Assembly (NCBI RefSeq): GCF_932274485.2
Contig: NC_065887.2
Location: 9,272,001 to 9,336,000 of the forward strand
Direction: 5' to 3'
Source of the DNA: Patella vulgata
Lineage: Eukaryota > Mollusca > Gastropoda > Patellidae
DNA: 64,000 nt
Shown: piece by piece, positions 56,201 to 64,000 of the stretch
Position numbering within the stretch: the stretch's first letter is position 1
How the letters are laid out: each line of letters begins with the position of its first letter
Position numbers and translations under genes: made by a program
Notes under the pieces: model-generated
Database searches by the model: none
Told to the model about the DNA's origin: nothing
Seen by the model: only the letters and a program-made list of their open reading frames with translations

Positions 56201-58373
56201 ATGAGGGAAATTTTACCCGAAAAGCGGAACTATGGCCTACTCTTATATCGAATTCCAACTGTCAAGGGATCATTTACGTGCACGCCAATGTGTACACGGT
56301 ACCTCGGTTTTTCGTACCATCCCAACGACTAGACAGCTGTCCTTGTCAGGCCCTCAGTCCTGCATCACTGACAAGGGGAACCACGCCGTACAATCAGGAT
56401 GAACTTTCTCGGCCAATGCAGGGATTGAACACCCGACCTCCAGGCTAGCGAGCTTGTTAATTTCAGAAAGAAAATAAATGTACATAAAAACATATATTGC
56501 CATGTTCATAATTTCTCCCTGATACTTTAACGGGGCATGATATAAGATTTAGATAAAGAGCTGGCCGTTGTGGTTATAATATTTCAAAAATAGATAATGG
56601 AAAATGAATATATTGAACATTTCATTCAAATTATTTTACCTATGGTTGCAGTTTTGACAAGATAGGTGTATCTTGTGACTTAATCAGTTTTGGACGAGCA
56701 TCCCATGAACTACAGGCTATATAGAATCATCGCCATATCTTGTATTTTCAGAATGGTGACTCGGTGTGAGTTAGGCGCTTGCTTAATTACCTTAAGGGCC
56801 CTTCGAGATATTCTATCTTTGTCCCCCCCCCCTTGTCAATAATACATGCCATATATCATCTCCATTATCACGATTGATTCGGAATAGTAGGGCGTTAAAT
56901 GGAATAGCCAAGGGGCTCTCTTCATCTATATCCGGCATTGCATATAAATATTGAAATGAACAAGAAATTGTCATTTCAAGTCGGGGATCATCAAGTCTAA
57001 TCATTAAGTCGACGTTACCCAATGTCTATCGTCAATTTAGTAAGATTATTTAGCCTTTAAATAGCCCACAAGGCCTGTAATCACAAGAACTTACCTTAGA
57101 GTAATCGTTTAGAAATTTGGTATATGATTTAGCAGCTATATCATAGCCACCTATATACTGCCAATACTTCATTAACTGTAACTTAGTCTTCTCTTGATAC
57201 AACTGTAAAAACATGTCTGGTTGAAGAAGACATTTCTTCAGATCTTTCCGATTATCCAGCTCATACAGATGAAACGGAAGTTCCTCTGCTTTCCTGGTTA
57301 CATCATTGCTACGGGGGAAAATTGTATTATTACACATATGCAGAATCCCCAAGTAATTTGGTGTTTTTCCAGTCATATTAATTAGTTTATGTTTTATGCA
57401 GTCAAAAGTCCAGACTATGAGGCAAATATGAATAGGTGATCTGATCAAAAACAAATCCATTAATCATTTACATTTTGAATATGATTTATAGAATATGCAT
57501 ATTTATAACACATCTTTCCTTGTCGGAAACATTTTGTATTTGTTGGGGTACTATTGACAACAAAACGCTCTTTTTGGTTCCCGGCGGCGATTAGTAGGAC
57601 CGGCAATATCTCTAATAACCTTGCGTTCAAATCATATGACAAATGCGGAAATGCTTAATCTATGCTGATATATGTTTGCTAACCAATCACAGTTGTTGAA
57701 GGGATAACAGATAAATAAAAAGCTAAATGAAATCACAATCAAATAGTTTTACCTTGTCTGTTTTTTTGATAATGCCGTGAACTTTGTCTCTACAATTTAA
57801 TTGGAATTTTTACGATACAATCAATTACGGTACCTTCTAGAAACCAATACCAATTGAAACCAAATAAATTCTACATTACCTTCCAGCCATACAAATTGAA
57901 ACAAAATAAAGCTTCACGGTACCTTCCAGCCATACAAATTGAAACAAAAAAAGCTCCACGGTACCTTCCAGCCATACAGATTGCAACAAAATAAAGATCC
58001 ACGGTACTTTCCAGCCAAACAAATTGAAACAAAATAAAGCTGCACAGAAGAAACCAATACAAATATAAACAAAATAAAGCTCCACGGTACCTTCCAGCCA
58101 TACAAATTGCAAAAAAATAAAGCTCCACGGTACCTTCTTGAAAAATAATCAGCTAGACGTTGATGCCACCAACGTTGAACCTCTTCATCGTACAAATAAA
58201 CTTGTCTAACAACTTTACTAGCAGATCTGTGATAGAAATCTAACCGTCCTTCACCGGATGTTCCACATGGTCTTAGAAAAGTCTTTAAACCAAGATAAAC
58301 ATAAGCCCACTGAAAATACAGTTAAACGTTGAAATGTCTTATTTCATTGCACAAGGATAATGGAATAACATTT

Positions 58374-58425
<52 letters not shown>

Positions 58426-61400
58426 GGTTTAACGTCCACTCGACACAAACTAGGTAATTTCTGGACTAACATATGGTTTTATTTTATTTTAATAATTCGC
58501 TTGAGCGTAGGGATCTTTATCAGTGGGAGGAAACCGGACGACCCGGAGAAAACCCACGAGGTTGGACAGGCGACCCTACTCCTTGTCACGTACCACGCCA
58601 GTTGACTCAATGACAGGCTTTATGATACAGCGCGCACGTGCTAACCATTCGGCCATCCAACCCCCCAGGAATAATATTTAGTACCATCGATATTACAAAT
58701 TTCAAGAACTTTATTGTCTCATTATTCATTAGGTTTGATTAATGAAGCCGTTACAGATATGTTATTGAACAAAGCGGTTATTTCCCTGTGTGTGTTCCCA
58801 TCTCCATCAGTCCAGTTGATACTCTTAGTATCCTTTCTTCTTGTCTTGTCCCGCAATATGAAGCTCTGCAGTACATTCAGAAATAAAAACTTTCAAGTTC
58901 AAGTCCTCAGACTCCATGCTATACCAAAGTCCCTGGATAGCCATATCTACATAATACTTGCATGAAGTGGCAGAGGCATCTGATCATAGCGAATAACGAC
59001 TCATTCATATAATTGAACAGTGCGATTCCATAAATGAATAACTGAGATGAAATGAAATGGGGTTTAACACCCTACCTTTCTGCACAGACTGGGCTAATTA
59101 ATGAAGACGGTTATGCGCAAAAACAGTGTGCTATGAGGGGAATTTTGCCTGGACAGTGGCCATGCGTCATGCTCCACTGACGAGAGGGGAGGGGGGCACA
59201 AAGAAAAGTCCCAGGAACGGGATCGAACCCGATACCTTCTGGTTGGTGTGTCAAAGTCTTACTCGCAGAGCCACTGTGATTCCTTTAAATATCAAATTGA
59301 AGTAAATCGACCGATCACTTCTGAGCAATTCAATGTTTTGTGGTAATAGTTTTAGATACGCTGTTTTGGGTCATGTGTTTGGTGTGTAATTTGTATACTT
59401 AAACCAATTCATCATTAAATTATATAGATCAATTAGTACCCTACCTCAGCCATACTTATTTTGCCATTAGAATTATTATCAGTCTTGACAGATTTCTTAT
59501 ATGACACAGGTTTCAGGGCCAGTAACTCTAACAACTCGGATTCCATCAAACCAAATCTGGAGGTTTCTAAGACACAGAGAGTGGCCACAACAAAATCTTC
59601 ACCATAGTCTTTACTTATTCTCTCAAATACCTGAAAGTTGAAATATAATGGTGCCATATAGAAATCATCTAAAACCCCGAAACTGTTTCTCTTTGAAATT
59701 TTCAACGTATGCTTCCTTCAATGGAGACGTAACTTAACTTAAGATTTCGTGAACTATGTAACAACAGCTTTTTTAAATATCATTATAAAGATGGACGTCT
59801 TGTCAGCTCATGGTAGATTTTAAGGGAGTGTAGGGGAAATAACTCTACGAAACCGCCATGTTGAATTTAATCTAATTATGCAATGTGAATGGATGAAATG
59901 GGATTTAACGCCCTACTTTTCTGCAATGACTGGGCGTATGCCATACAGCGTGATATGCGGGAAATTTGGACCGGACAGCGGCTCCACGGCCTACTGTTAT
60001 TTCAATTCCAACTGTCAGGGGTCCTATTACGTGCACGCCAATATTTACACTGTATCTCGGCTCATCTGAACGACTAGACACTGTCCATGTCAGACAAAAG
60101 AAGTCCATCCTGCACCTACTGACAAGGTGAAAACATGACGTCAAATTCTGGGGAACTCACTCTACCAAATACTACTTAAAGTAGCTAAGTCTCTACCCCA
60201 ATATCATCCAAAGTCATACACGATGAAAATACGAATTATTTGTCAATTCAAATCCACATTGATGTTGTGATCTTACCAGGAAAAGACAGGCTTCTGATAT
60301 CCAATATTTAAGACAAAATAAACATTTTACCATTGGTACACGAATCGTGTACCATAGTGCGTTTTAGCGTCATTTGCAACAAGTGACCAGAAAGAACGAG
60401 GCTAGACATATTCAACTGGAGAATCTGCTCAATAGAGTGGAATAACCAGACGCTCGAAATTGCTATAGGGTTGAGACACAGGCCGTATTTCGTTGGACAT
60501 AACTGATTTGAAAGAGTCAAAACGGAAACAATTGAATGTAAATCAGTTTATATACAATCAGATTACATTATTATATACGTTGCTACCCATTTGGGTCAAT
60601 TCCTAGGTCCCAAATATTAGCGATTTAACTCCTTTAATAAAGTAAATCTCCTGGATTTAAAGGAGCTAAATTGCTAATATTTGGGACCTACAAATCGACA
60701 CAAATGGGTCGCAACGTATATAATAATGTAATATGAATGTAAATAAACTGATTTACATTCAATCGTTTCCATTTTTACTCTAATTCCAAAGCAGTTATGT
60801 TCGGCGAAATACGCCAGAAGTCTTAATCTAATGGCAATCCCTATACTGGCCATTTAAGTCTACGACGATAGTATTTATTGCGCATGCTCTCCAGATAAGA
60901 ATATGAGGTCACCGTTTGACATGACCTGTTGAATATGTCTAACCTCGTTCTTCCGAGTCGCTTGTTACAAATTGCGCTGAAACGCATTATGGTACACGAT
61001 TCGTGTACCAATCGTAAAATGTTTATTTTCTCTTAAATATTGGATATCAGAAGCCCATCTTTTCCCGGTAAGATCACAACATCAATGTTGACTTAAAACT
61101 GACAAATAATTCGTGTTTTCATTGTCGAAGGTTTTGGATGATATTGAGTTAGAGACTTAGCTACTTTAATCTAAGGTTTGTTTTTGTAAATGGAGAAATG
61201 GTAAGCATGTGGCAGCTGTAGATTGCCAGAGATGATTTAGTAAGCTAAACCTGATTAAAACAGTCGGTATCAACTGCATCAAAATCATAATACGATCCAT
61301 ATTGGTTGGATAAAACTGAAAGCCAATGTAAACAAGAAACAAACAGGGTACTTACTATCTTGGTCAATCCAGTTAGATCCTGTGGTAAGGTTTCGATCTT

Positions 61401-64000
61401 TTTAGTCAATGTTCTGAAATCTCCCGAAACTCTCAACTCTTCACAAGCAACACTTAACCACAATGGTCGACCAGCATCTTCCTTTTCAACCAGTAGAGAC
61501 ATCTGTAGATAAGAATATACGAACTCTACTGATCAGATATTGTTTCTCTTAAACGGCCGGTTGATGTGACAATAATTTTTATTATTCAAATTGTAGACAA
61601 AATAAGACCAAAAGCATTATATAGCTGCAAACTAAGTATTGGTTACACACGCTCTTGACGGCGAAATAAGAAAATAAAAGTTCAATATGGAAGAATCTCG
61701 TCACTGGGGATTAGGGCAAACTAATGTCTGAGCCGGAATAAATAAACAAAAAACGTGTCTTGTCCCATATGAACAACTACTTAAAGGACAATATTGGTGT
61801 CAGGCATTATTACATATGTGATAGAACTGGTTAAATACATTCCAAATATAATTTTAACACAGAGAGCATTGCTACGGGAGATGTGTAACAAGCACGTGAA
61901 GAAACGGGAAGTGACGTCAAACATGACAAACACGAGTTGTCCTTCTATATAACTGACTTCTTTTTTTTGAATTGTCAGATATCCTCTCATCGTCTCATAT
62001 AACAACTTTTCATCTTCAACTGAATTATCAGTGAAACGAAATTCGATCGTTTGTCTGTTATCGCTCGTTACTTCAGTAAGTTATATAGAAGGACAACTCG
62101 TGTTTGTCATGTTTGATGTCACTTCCCGTTTCTTCACGTGCCTGTTACACATCTCCCGTAGCAATGATCTCTGTGTTAAAATTATATTTGGGATGTATTT
62201 AATGAGCTCTATCACATATTTTATAATGCCTGACACCAATATTGTCCTTTAAAGTAGCTAACGTAAATGGGCGTTTATGGGCTAACAAACATACATTAAT
62301 GTACGATGAGTGTATATAAACTGATTTACATTCATTTTTCAAAACTTCCATTGAATCAGATTCGTTTGTCGAAATAAGTTAGCAGTCCAAATTGAATGGC
62401 AGTCCAGTTTCATCGGAATTTCACTTACACATCGACGTTTAGTATCATTCATTAAGGCGGCTGATTACAAATTGCGCTCGAGAGCACGCAGAACACGCCA
62501 GCGTGAACTGGTTATAAAATTAACTGTGTCTTGAATATCTGATAACATCCGGGGTCTGTTTCACGAAATTTTAACTAAGATAAAATCCAAATTTTATTAA
62601 TTTGATTGGATAATATTAGATTGATTTTAGTGCTTAGCCAATCAAAATTGAAGTATCTACTAAAATTTGGATTTTATCTTTAGTTAAAATTTCGTGAAAC
62701 AGGGCCCAGATTTTCACGCTAAGATAACTGGGATAGTATGGAATTTGAGTGTCTTAATTATACTACAGTTTACATTGCAGTACACTGGCAGTAGCTTTAT
62801 AAACAATAACAAACTTTCTATTTCAGCTGCATGATGTCTGTACCCCACCGCGTCTCTATTATTTTTTACAAAGACCCCCCTCCCTCCGCCCCGGCGCCCC
62901 GCCCCCACTCTACTGTGTAGTATGCCAAACAGTGCCCTGATTTAGTCGGCTTGAAAAAATCGACGAGAAAATTGATTAAAAGTGTTAATATATTTTTACC
63001 TGTTCATTATCTAACTGTTTGTTAAATTCTAGTAAAATCTGTTCAACTATTTCTTGTCGGACATCATTATTTAATGGTTCAACTAACAACTCTTCGGGCT
63101 GAATATTGTGATTTTTTAAAGCTTTAAGACATTTTCCTTCTAATGTACTAACGATAATCTTTAATCCGGGAACCATTTCTCTGGGCAGCCATGCTAATTC
63201 AGCCGAGTTTCCTTCAATAACAAAACAGTTATTTTAACCTATTTGTCCAGTCTTTCGGATCGGATGTAAAATGCAATATATTGGGAACATATTGGAATTA
63301 AAAACAAAGGCGCAAGTGTCAACGTATGTTGCTGTTGTCAAGGTGACCCAAGTATTATGTTGACGCCACGCCTTTCTGTTCCAAATGGATTCCAGTATAA
63401 AGCAAATAATGTAAATTTAATACCTAAAATTCAATAATTGCATTTAAAATATTGGAAATTTAACCGATGCCAAGACATAGTATTTTATTAAGTCATACTT
63501 TCTTTACGATCCTGGAGTTAGCCAAGAAAGTTCATCCGGATTTTCCGGAGTGGTTTCCCTTTCTCAGCAAGACGGGGTATGGCAAGGAACAGTGTATATT
63601 CGGTCGGATAGGACGGAAAACCAAGGTACCGTTAACATATTGACGTGCACACAATACACCTATTGGCAGCTGGAAATCGAAATGAGCGTAGGCCGTAGCT
63701 GTCTAGAGTTGGAATTCGATATAAGAGTAGGCCGTAGCGCCAATGTCCGGGTAGAATTTCCCTCATAGCACACCATGGCGCACCCCATCTCCATCTTCAT
63801 TAGCCCCCCCCCTTTTTAGTCCCGAAATGACCTAGTTTGTGTCGAGTGGACGTTAAACCCCATTTCTCTCTCTCATTAGCCCAGTTCGGAGCAGAACAGT
63901 AGAACGTTAAACCCCATTTCATTTCATTTCATACCTTCCTCTTCCATCTGATTCAGTGCATCAATAAAAACCACTAATTTCTTGAAACCACTGGATTGTG
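52878..64000 (-). CDS. NACHT-TPR STAND protein (TTC41/nephrocystin-3-like), 3' part
   Basis: Nine minus-strand exons, 5' end beyond the window: 64000-63935, 63211-63000, 61502-61356, 59630-59445, 58309-58134, 57308-57095, 56007-55815, 54112-53929, 53203-52878. Phases agree at every junction except exon 7 to 8 (1 against 0), so a short exon is probably missed in 54113-55814. The visible protein opens with the Walker B-like KKLVVFIDALNQMEEEG, continues AELAWLPREMVPGLKIIVST (NACHT), RPLWLSVACEELRV (winged-helix side), LGLKTFLRPC...FYHRSASKVV and RWWHQRLADYF, then ELPFHLYEL and TPR-like helices (LGWFLVDIGEYDAAIEILEV; GEVLSIAGYFNKEYLEEAEH; TKLGRMDEANKLI). Such STAND NTPases oligomerise on ATP binding. 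Nephrocystin-3 works at cilia and TTC41 is uncharacterised. Which of the two this is cannot be decided from the C-terminal half. Confidence 0.87.
53234..53362. repeat. 69-bp tandem duplication in the last intron
   Basis: 53234-53293 and 53303-53362 are near-identical (ACATACATTATGCAAGAACT ... CTTTAGGCCTGAAAT). Confidence 0.9.
53760..53824 (-). mobile_element. SINE-B head fragment
   Basis: Only the tRNA-like head is present (sense: GGATCACGGTGGCTAAGTGG to GTCGGGTGTTCGATCC). Confidence 0.85.
53929..54112 (-). CDS. NACHT-TPR exon 8
   Basis: 184 nt, phase 0 in, 1 out, acceptor ATTATTTTCAG, donor A|GTGAGT. Encodes a TPR-like helix pair (LGEVLSIAGYFNKEYLEEAE). The longest open frame over this exon is a different register; the phase 1 junction to exon 9 selects this one. 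Confidence 0.8.
55083..55350 (-). mobile_element. SINE-B copy, old
   Basis: Diverged minus-oriented copy (ACCTCGGTTTTTCGTCCCAT retained) in the intron between exons 7 and 8. Confidence 0.75.
55497..55534. repeat. (GA)n microsatellite
   Basis: About 18 GA units, probably the tail of a lost SINE-A: 55540-55580 carries its TTCGCTTGCGTGTAGGGGTC segment. Confidence 0.85.
55590..55782 (-). mobile_element. SINE-B fragment next to exon 7
   Basis: Minus-oriented body fragment from ACTCCTATACTGGGCTAAAG to ACGACTAGACAGCT. It ends ~32 bp from the exon 7 donor. Confidence 0.85.
55815..56007 (-). CDS. NACHT-TPR exon 7
   Basis: 193 nt, phase 0 in, 1 out, acceptor GTTCCCGCAG, donor G|GTAAGG. Encodes a TPR: LKNKLGWFLVDIGEYDAAIE. 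Confidence 0.87.
56118..56453 (-). mobile_element. SINE-B copy with target duplication
   Basis: Flanked by TTGTCAATTTCA (56106-56117) and TTGTTAATTTCA (56454-56465). The head is truncated in the GCTAGCGAG segment. Lies in the intron between exons 6 and 7. Confidence 0.9.
57095..57308 (-). CDS. NACHT-TPR exon 6
   Basis: 214 nt, phase 2 in, 0 out, acceptor CCCCCGTAG, donor AAG|GTAAGT. Encodes AEELPFHLYELDNRKDLKKC and a helix pair ending TKFLNDYSK. Confidence 0.9.
57829..58134 (-). repeat. ~43-bp minisatellite carrying copies of the exon 5 splice donor
   Basis: About seven units, on the minus strand GTACCGTGGAGCTTTATTTT, then G-TTTCAATTTGTATGGCTGGAA. Each unit border reads GGAAG|GTACCG, like the real donor AAG|GTACCG at 58134/58133. 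Because 43 is not a multiple of three and units lack stops, all three frames stay open across it. Confidence 0.88.
58134..58309 (-). CDS. NACHT-TPR exon 5
   Basis: 176 nt, phase 0 in, 2 out, acceptor TATTTTCAG. Encodes WAYVYLGLKTFLRPC, LDFYHRSASKVVRQVYLYDE and QRWWHQRLADYFSR. Its donor AAG|GTACCG is the first unit of the intronic minisatellite. Confidence 0.9.
58377..58667 (-). mobile_element. SINE-A copy, full length
   Basis: Minus-oriented with a long GA run as its tail. Target duplication GGAATAACATTTAGT (58362-58376) and GGAATAATATTTAGT (58668-58682), one mismatch. Lies in the intron between exons 4 and 5. Confidence 0.94.
59046..59285 (-). mobile_element. SINE-B related copy, diverged
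   Basis: Starts GAAATGAAATGGGGTTTAAC and ends at CCACTGTGATTCC, with a divergent middle (CGAGAGGGGAGG...), so it may be a subfamily. Confidence 0.75.
59445..59630 (-). CDS. NACHT-TPR exon 4
   Basis: 186 nt, phase 0-0, acceptor CAACTTTCAG, donor GAG|GTAGGG. Encodes VFERISKDYGEDFVVATLCV and the LMESELLELLALKP helix. Confidence 0.9.
59885..60160 (-). mobile_element. SINE-B copy, diverged
   Basis: Minus-oriented, from ATGGATGAAATGGGATTTAA to the GACAAGGTGAAAACATG segment, directly beside the palindromic element. Confidence 0.8.
60176..61169. mobile_element. ~1-kb palindromic (fold-back) element
   Basis: The left arm (60176-60655) is repeated inverted at about 60675-61169. Both begin TTAAAGTAGCTAAGTCTCTA and contain the self-complementary GGTACACGAATCGTGTACC. 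The centre is AACTCCTTTAA...TTAAAGGAGCTAAA. Single-strand DNA or RNA would form a ~480-bp hairpin. No coding capacity. Lies in the intron between exons 3 and 4 (61,356 downstream edge). Confidence 0.88.
61356..61502 (-). CDS. NACHT-TPR exon 3
   Basis: 147 nt, phase 0-0, acceptor TATCTACAG, donor ATA|GTAAGT. Encodes MSLLVEKEDAGRPLWLSVAC and EELRVSGDF. It is sandwiched between two palindromic elements. Confidence 0.9.
61781..62252. mobile_element. Palindromic element, ~175-bp arms
   Basis: Arms 61781-61957 and 62078-62252, from TTAAAGGACAATATTGGTGT to GAAGGACAACTCGTG, are almost perfect inverted copies around a ~120-bp loop. The two mirrored open frames here are a consequence of this. A decayed arm-like segment occurs near 14885-15010. 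Confidence 0.9.
62551..62707. mobile_element. Palindromic MITE, ~155 bp
   Basis: TCTGTTTCACGAAATTTTAA to CAAATTTTA is repeated inverted at the right end, which finishes AATTTCGTGAAACAGGGCCC. It is the complete form of the half copy at 42785. Confidence 0.88.
63000..63211 (-). CDS. NACHT-TPR exon 2 (of those visible)
   Basis: 212 nt, phase 1 in, 0 out. Acceptor TTATTGAAG, donor CAG|GTAAAA. Encodes NACHT core after Walker B: WLPREMVPGLKIIVSTLEGK, then EELLVEPLNNDVRQEIVEQI. Confidence 0.9.
63507..63933 (+). mobile_element. Composite SINE-B/SINE-A tail block abutting an exon
   Basis: SINE-B body (from AAGAAAGTTCATCCGGATTT), a partly duplicated GGAATTCGATATAAGAGTAG region, then at about 63817-63875 a SINE-A 3' end (AGTCCCGAAATGACCTAG to a TC run), then again a SINE-B 3' end finishing CATTTCATTTCATTTCAT next to the exon donor at 63934-63933. 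The switches at the shared 3' module suggest template switching or nested insertion. Confidence 0.8.

Noticed and set aside
56813-57022. Minus-strand 69-codon frame between exons 6 and 7
   Set aside because: No splice sites or TPR pattern, it ends in a poly-C tract, and exons 6 and 7 already join in phase.
57871-58195. Three overlapping minus-strand frames with Trp/Cys/Phe-rich repeated translations
   Set aside because: They are translations of the ~43-bp minisatellite, open in every frame because the unit lacks stops.
58375-58605. Plus-strand frame rich in Arg-Glu repeats
   Set aside because: It is a translation of the GA tail and reverse strand of a SINE-A copy.
58714-58965. Possible extra NACHT-TPR exon or a plus-strand gene
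   Set aside because: Exon 4 joins exon 5 directly in phase with sensible protein. The minus-strand translation here fits no part of the family and the plus frame has no domain.
61781-62252. Two nearly identical 73-74 codon frames on opposite strands, which look like a duplicated small gene
   Set aside because: They are mirror products of a palindromic element. No start context, domain or splice site supports coding.

Overview
The window looks like AT-rich, repeat-laden nuclear DNA of a mollusc, most likely a gastropod (limpet or top-shell grade). That placement is an inference. It rests on spliced genes with metazoan architectures (fibrinogen-related lectin, HNK-1 family sulfotransferase, NACHT-TPR STAND protein), an RT-RNase H type LINE, and two tRNA-headed SINE families of the kind I associate with molluscan genomes. 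No prokaryotic gene or operon is present.

Layout. 0.47-2.71 kb is a unit bounded by ~130-bp inverted repeats. ~2.99-7.15 kb is a 5'-truncated LINE that received a SINE and an LTR-like insertion. 8.50-9.26 kb is a 20-bp minisatellite. 9.53-17.45 kb (minus) is a three-exon gene for a secreted PAN/EGF/fibrinogen-domain protein, whose 6.7-kb second intron carries a SINE, an inverted-repeat block and a GC-rich orphan reading frame. 19.6-20.8 kb (minus) is a broken peptide-type GPCR gene with a SINE in its C-tail. 24.41-28.80 kb is a DNA-transposon-like unit with ~300-bp terminal inverted repeats, an inverted duplication of its only gene, and a second repeat element inside. 29.2-45.9 kb is mostly repeats: tandem-repeat elements, SINEs, a 4.2-kb inverted-repeat unit, a hAT element with a perfect 8-bp target duplication, and a decayed DUF7869-like gene. 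46.21-49.56 kb (minus) is a carbohydrate sulfotransferase gene with a 41-nt micro-exon. 52.88-64.0 kb (minus) is the 3' part of a NACHT-TPR gene (TTC41/nephrocystin-3-like), which runs off the right edge and whose introns hold several palindromic elements.

The intact host genes are all on the minus strand and were assembled here by joining exons whose splice sites and phases agree. They are unrelated in function (secreted recognition protein, Golgi sulfation enzyme, cytoplasmic STAND NTPase), so this is a gene neighbourhood and not a pathway. The most unusual observations are repeats lying directly on splice donors of the NACHT-TPR gene, three consecutive palindromic elements in its introns, the inverted gene pair in the 24.4-28.8 kb transposon, and the sulfotransferase micro-exon. 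I saw no CRISPR array, rRNA, functional tRNA gene or clearly new multi-gene system.
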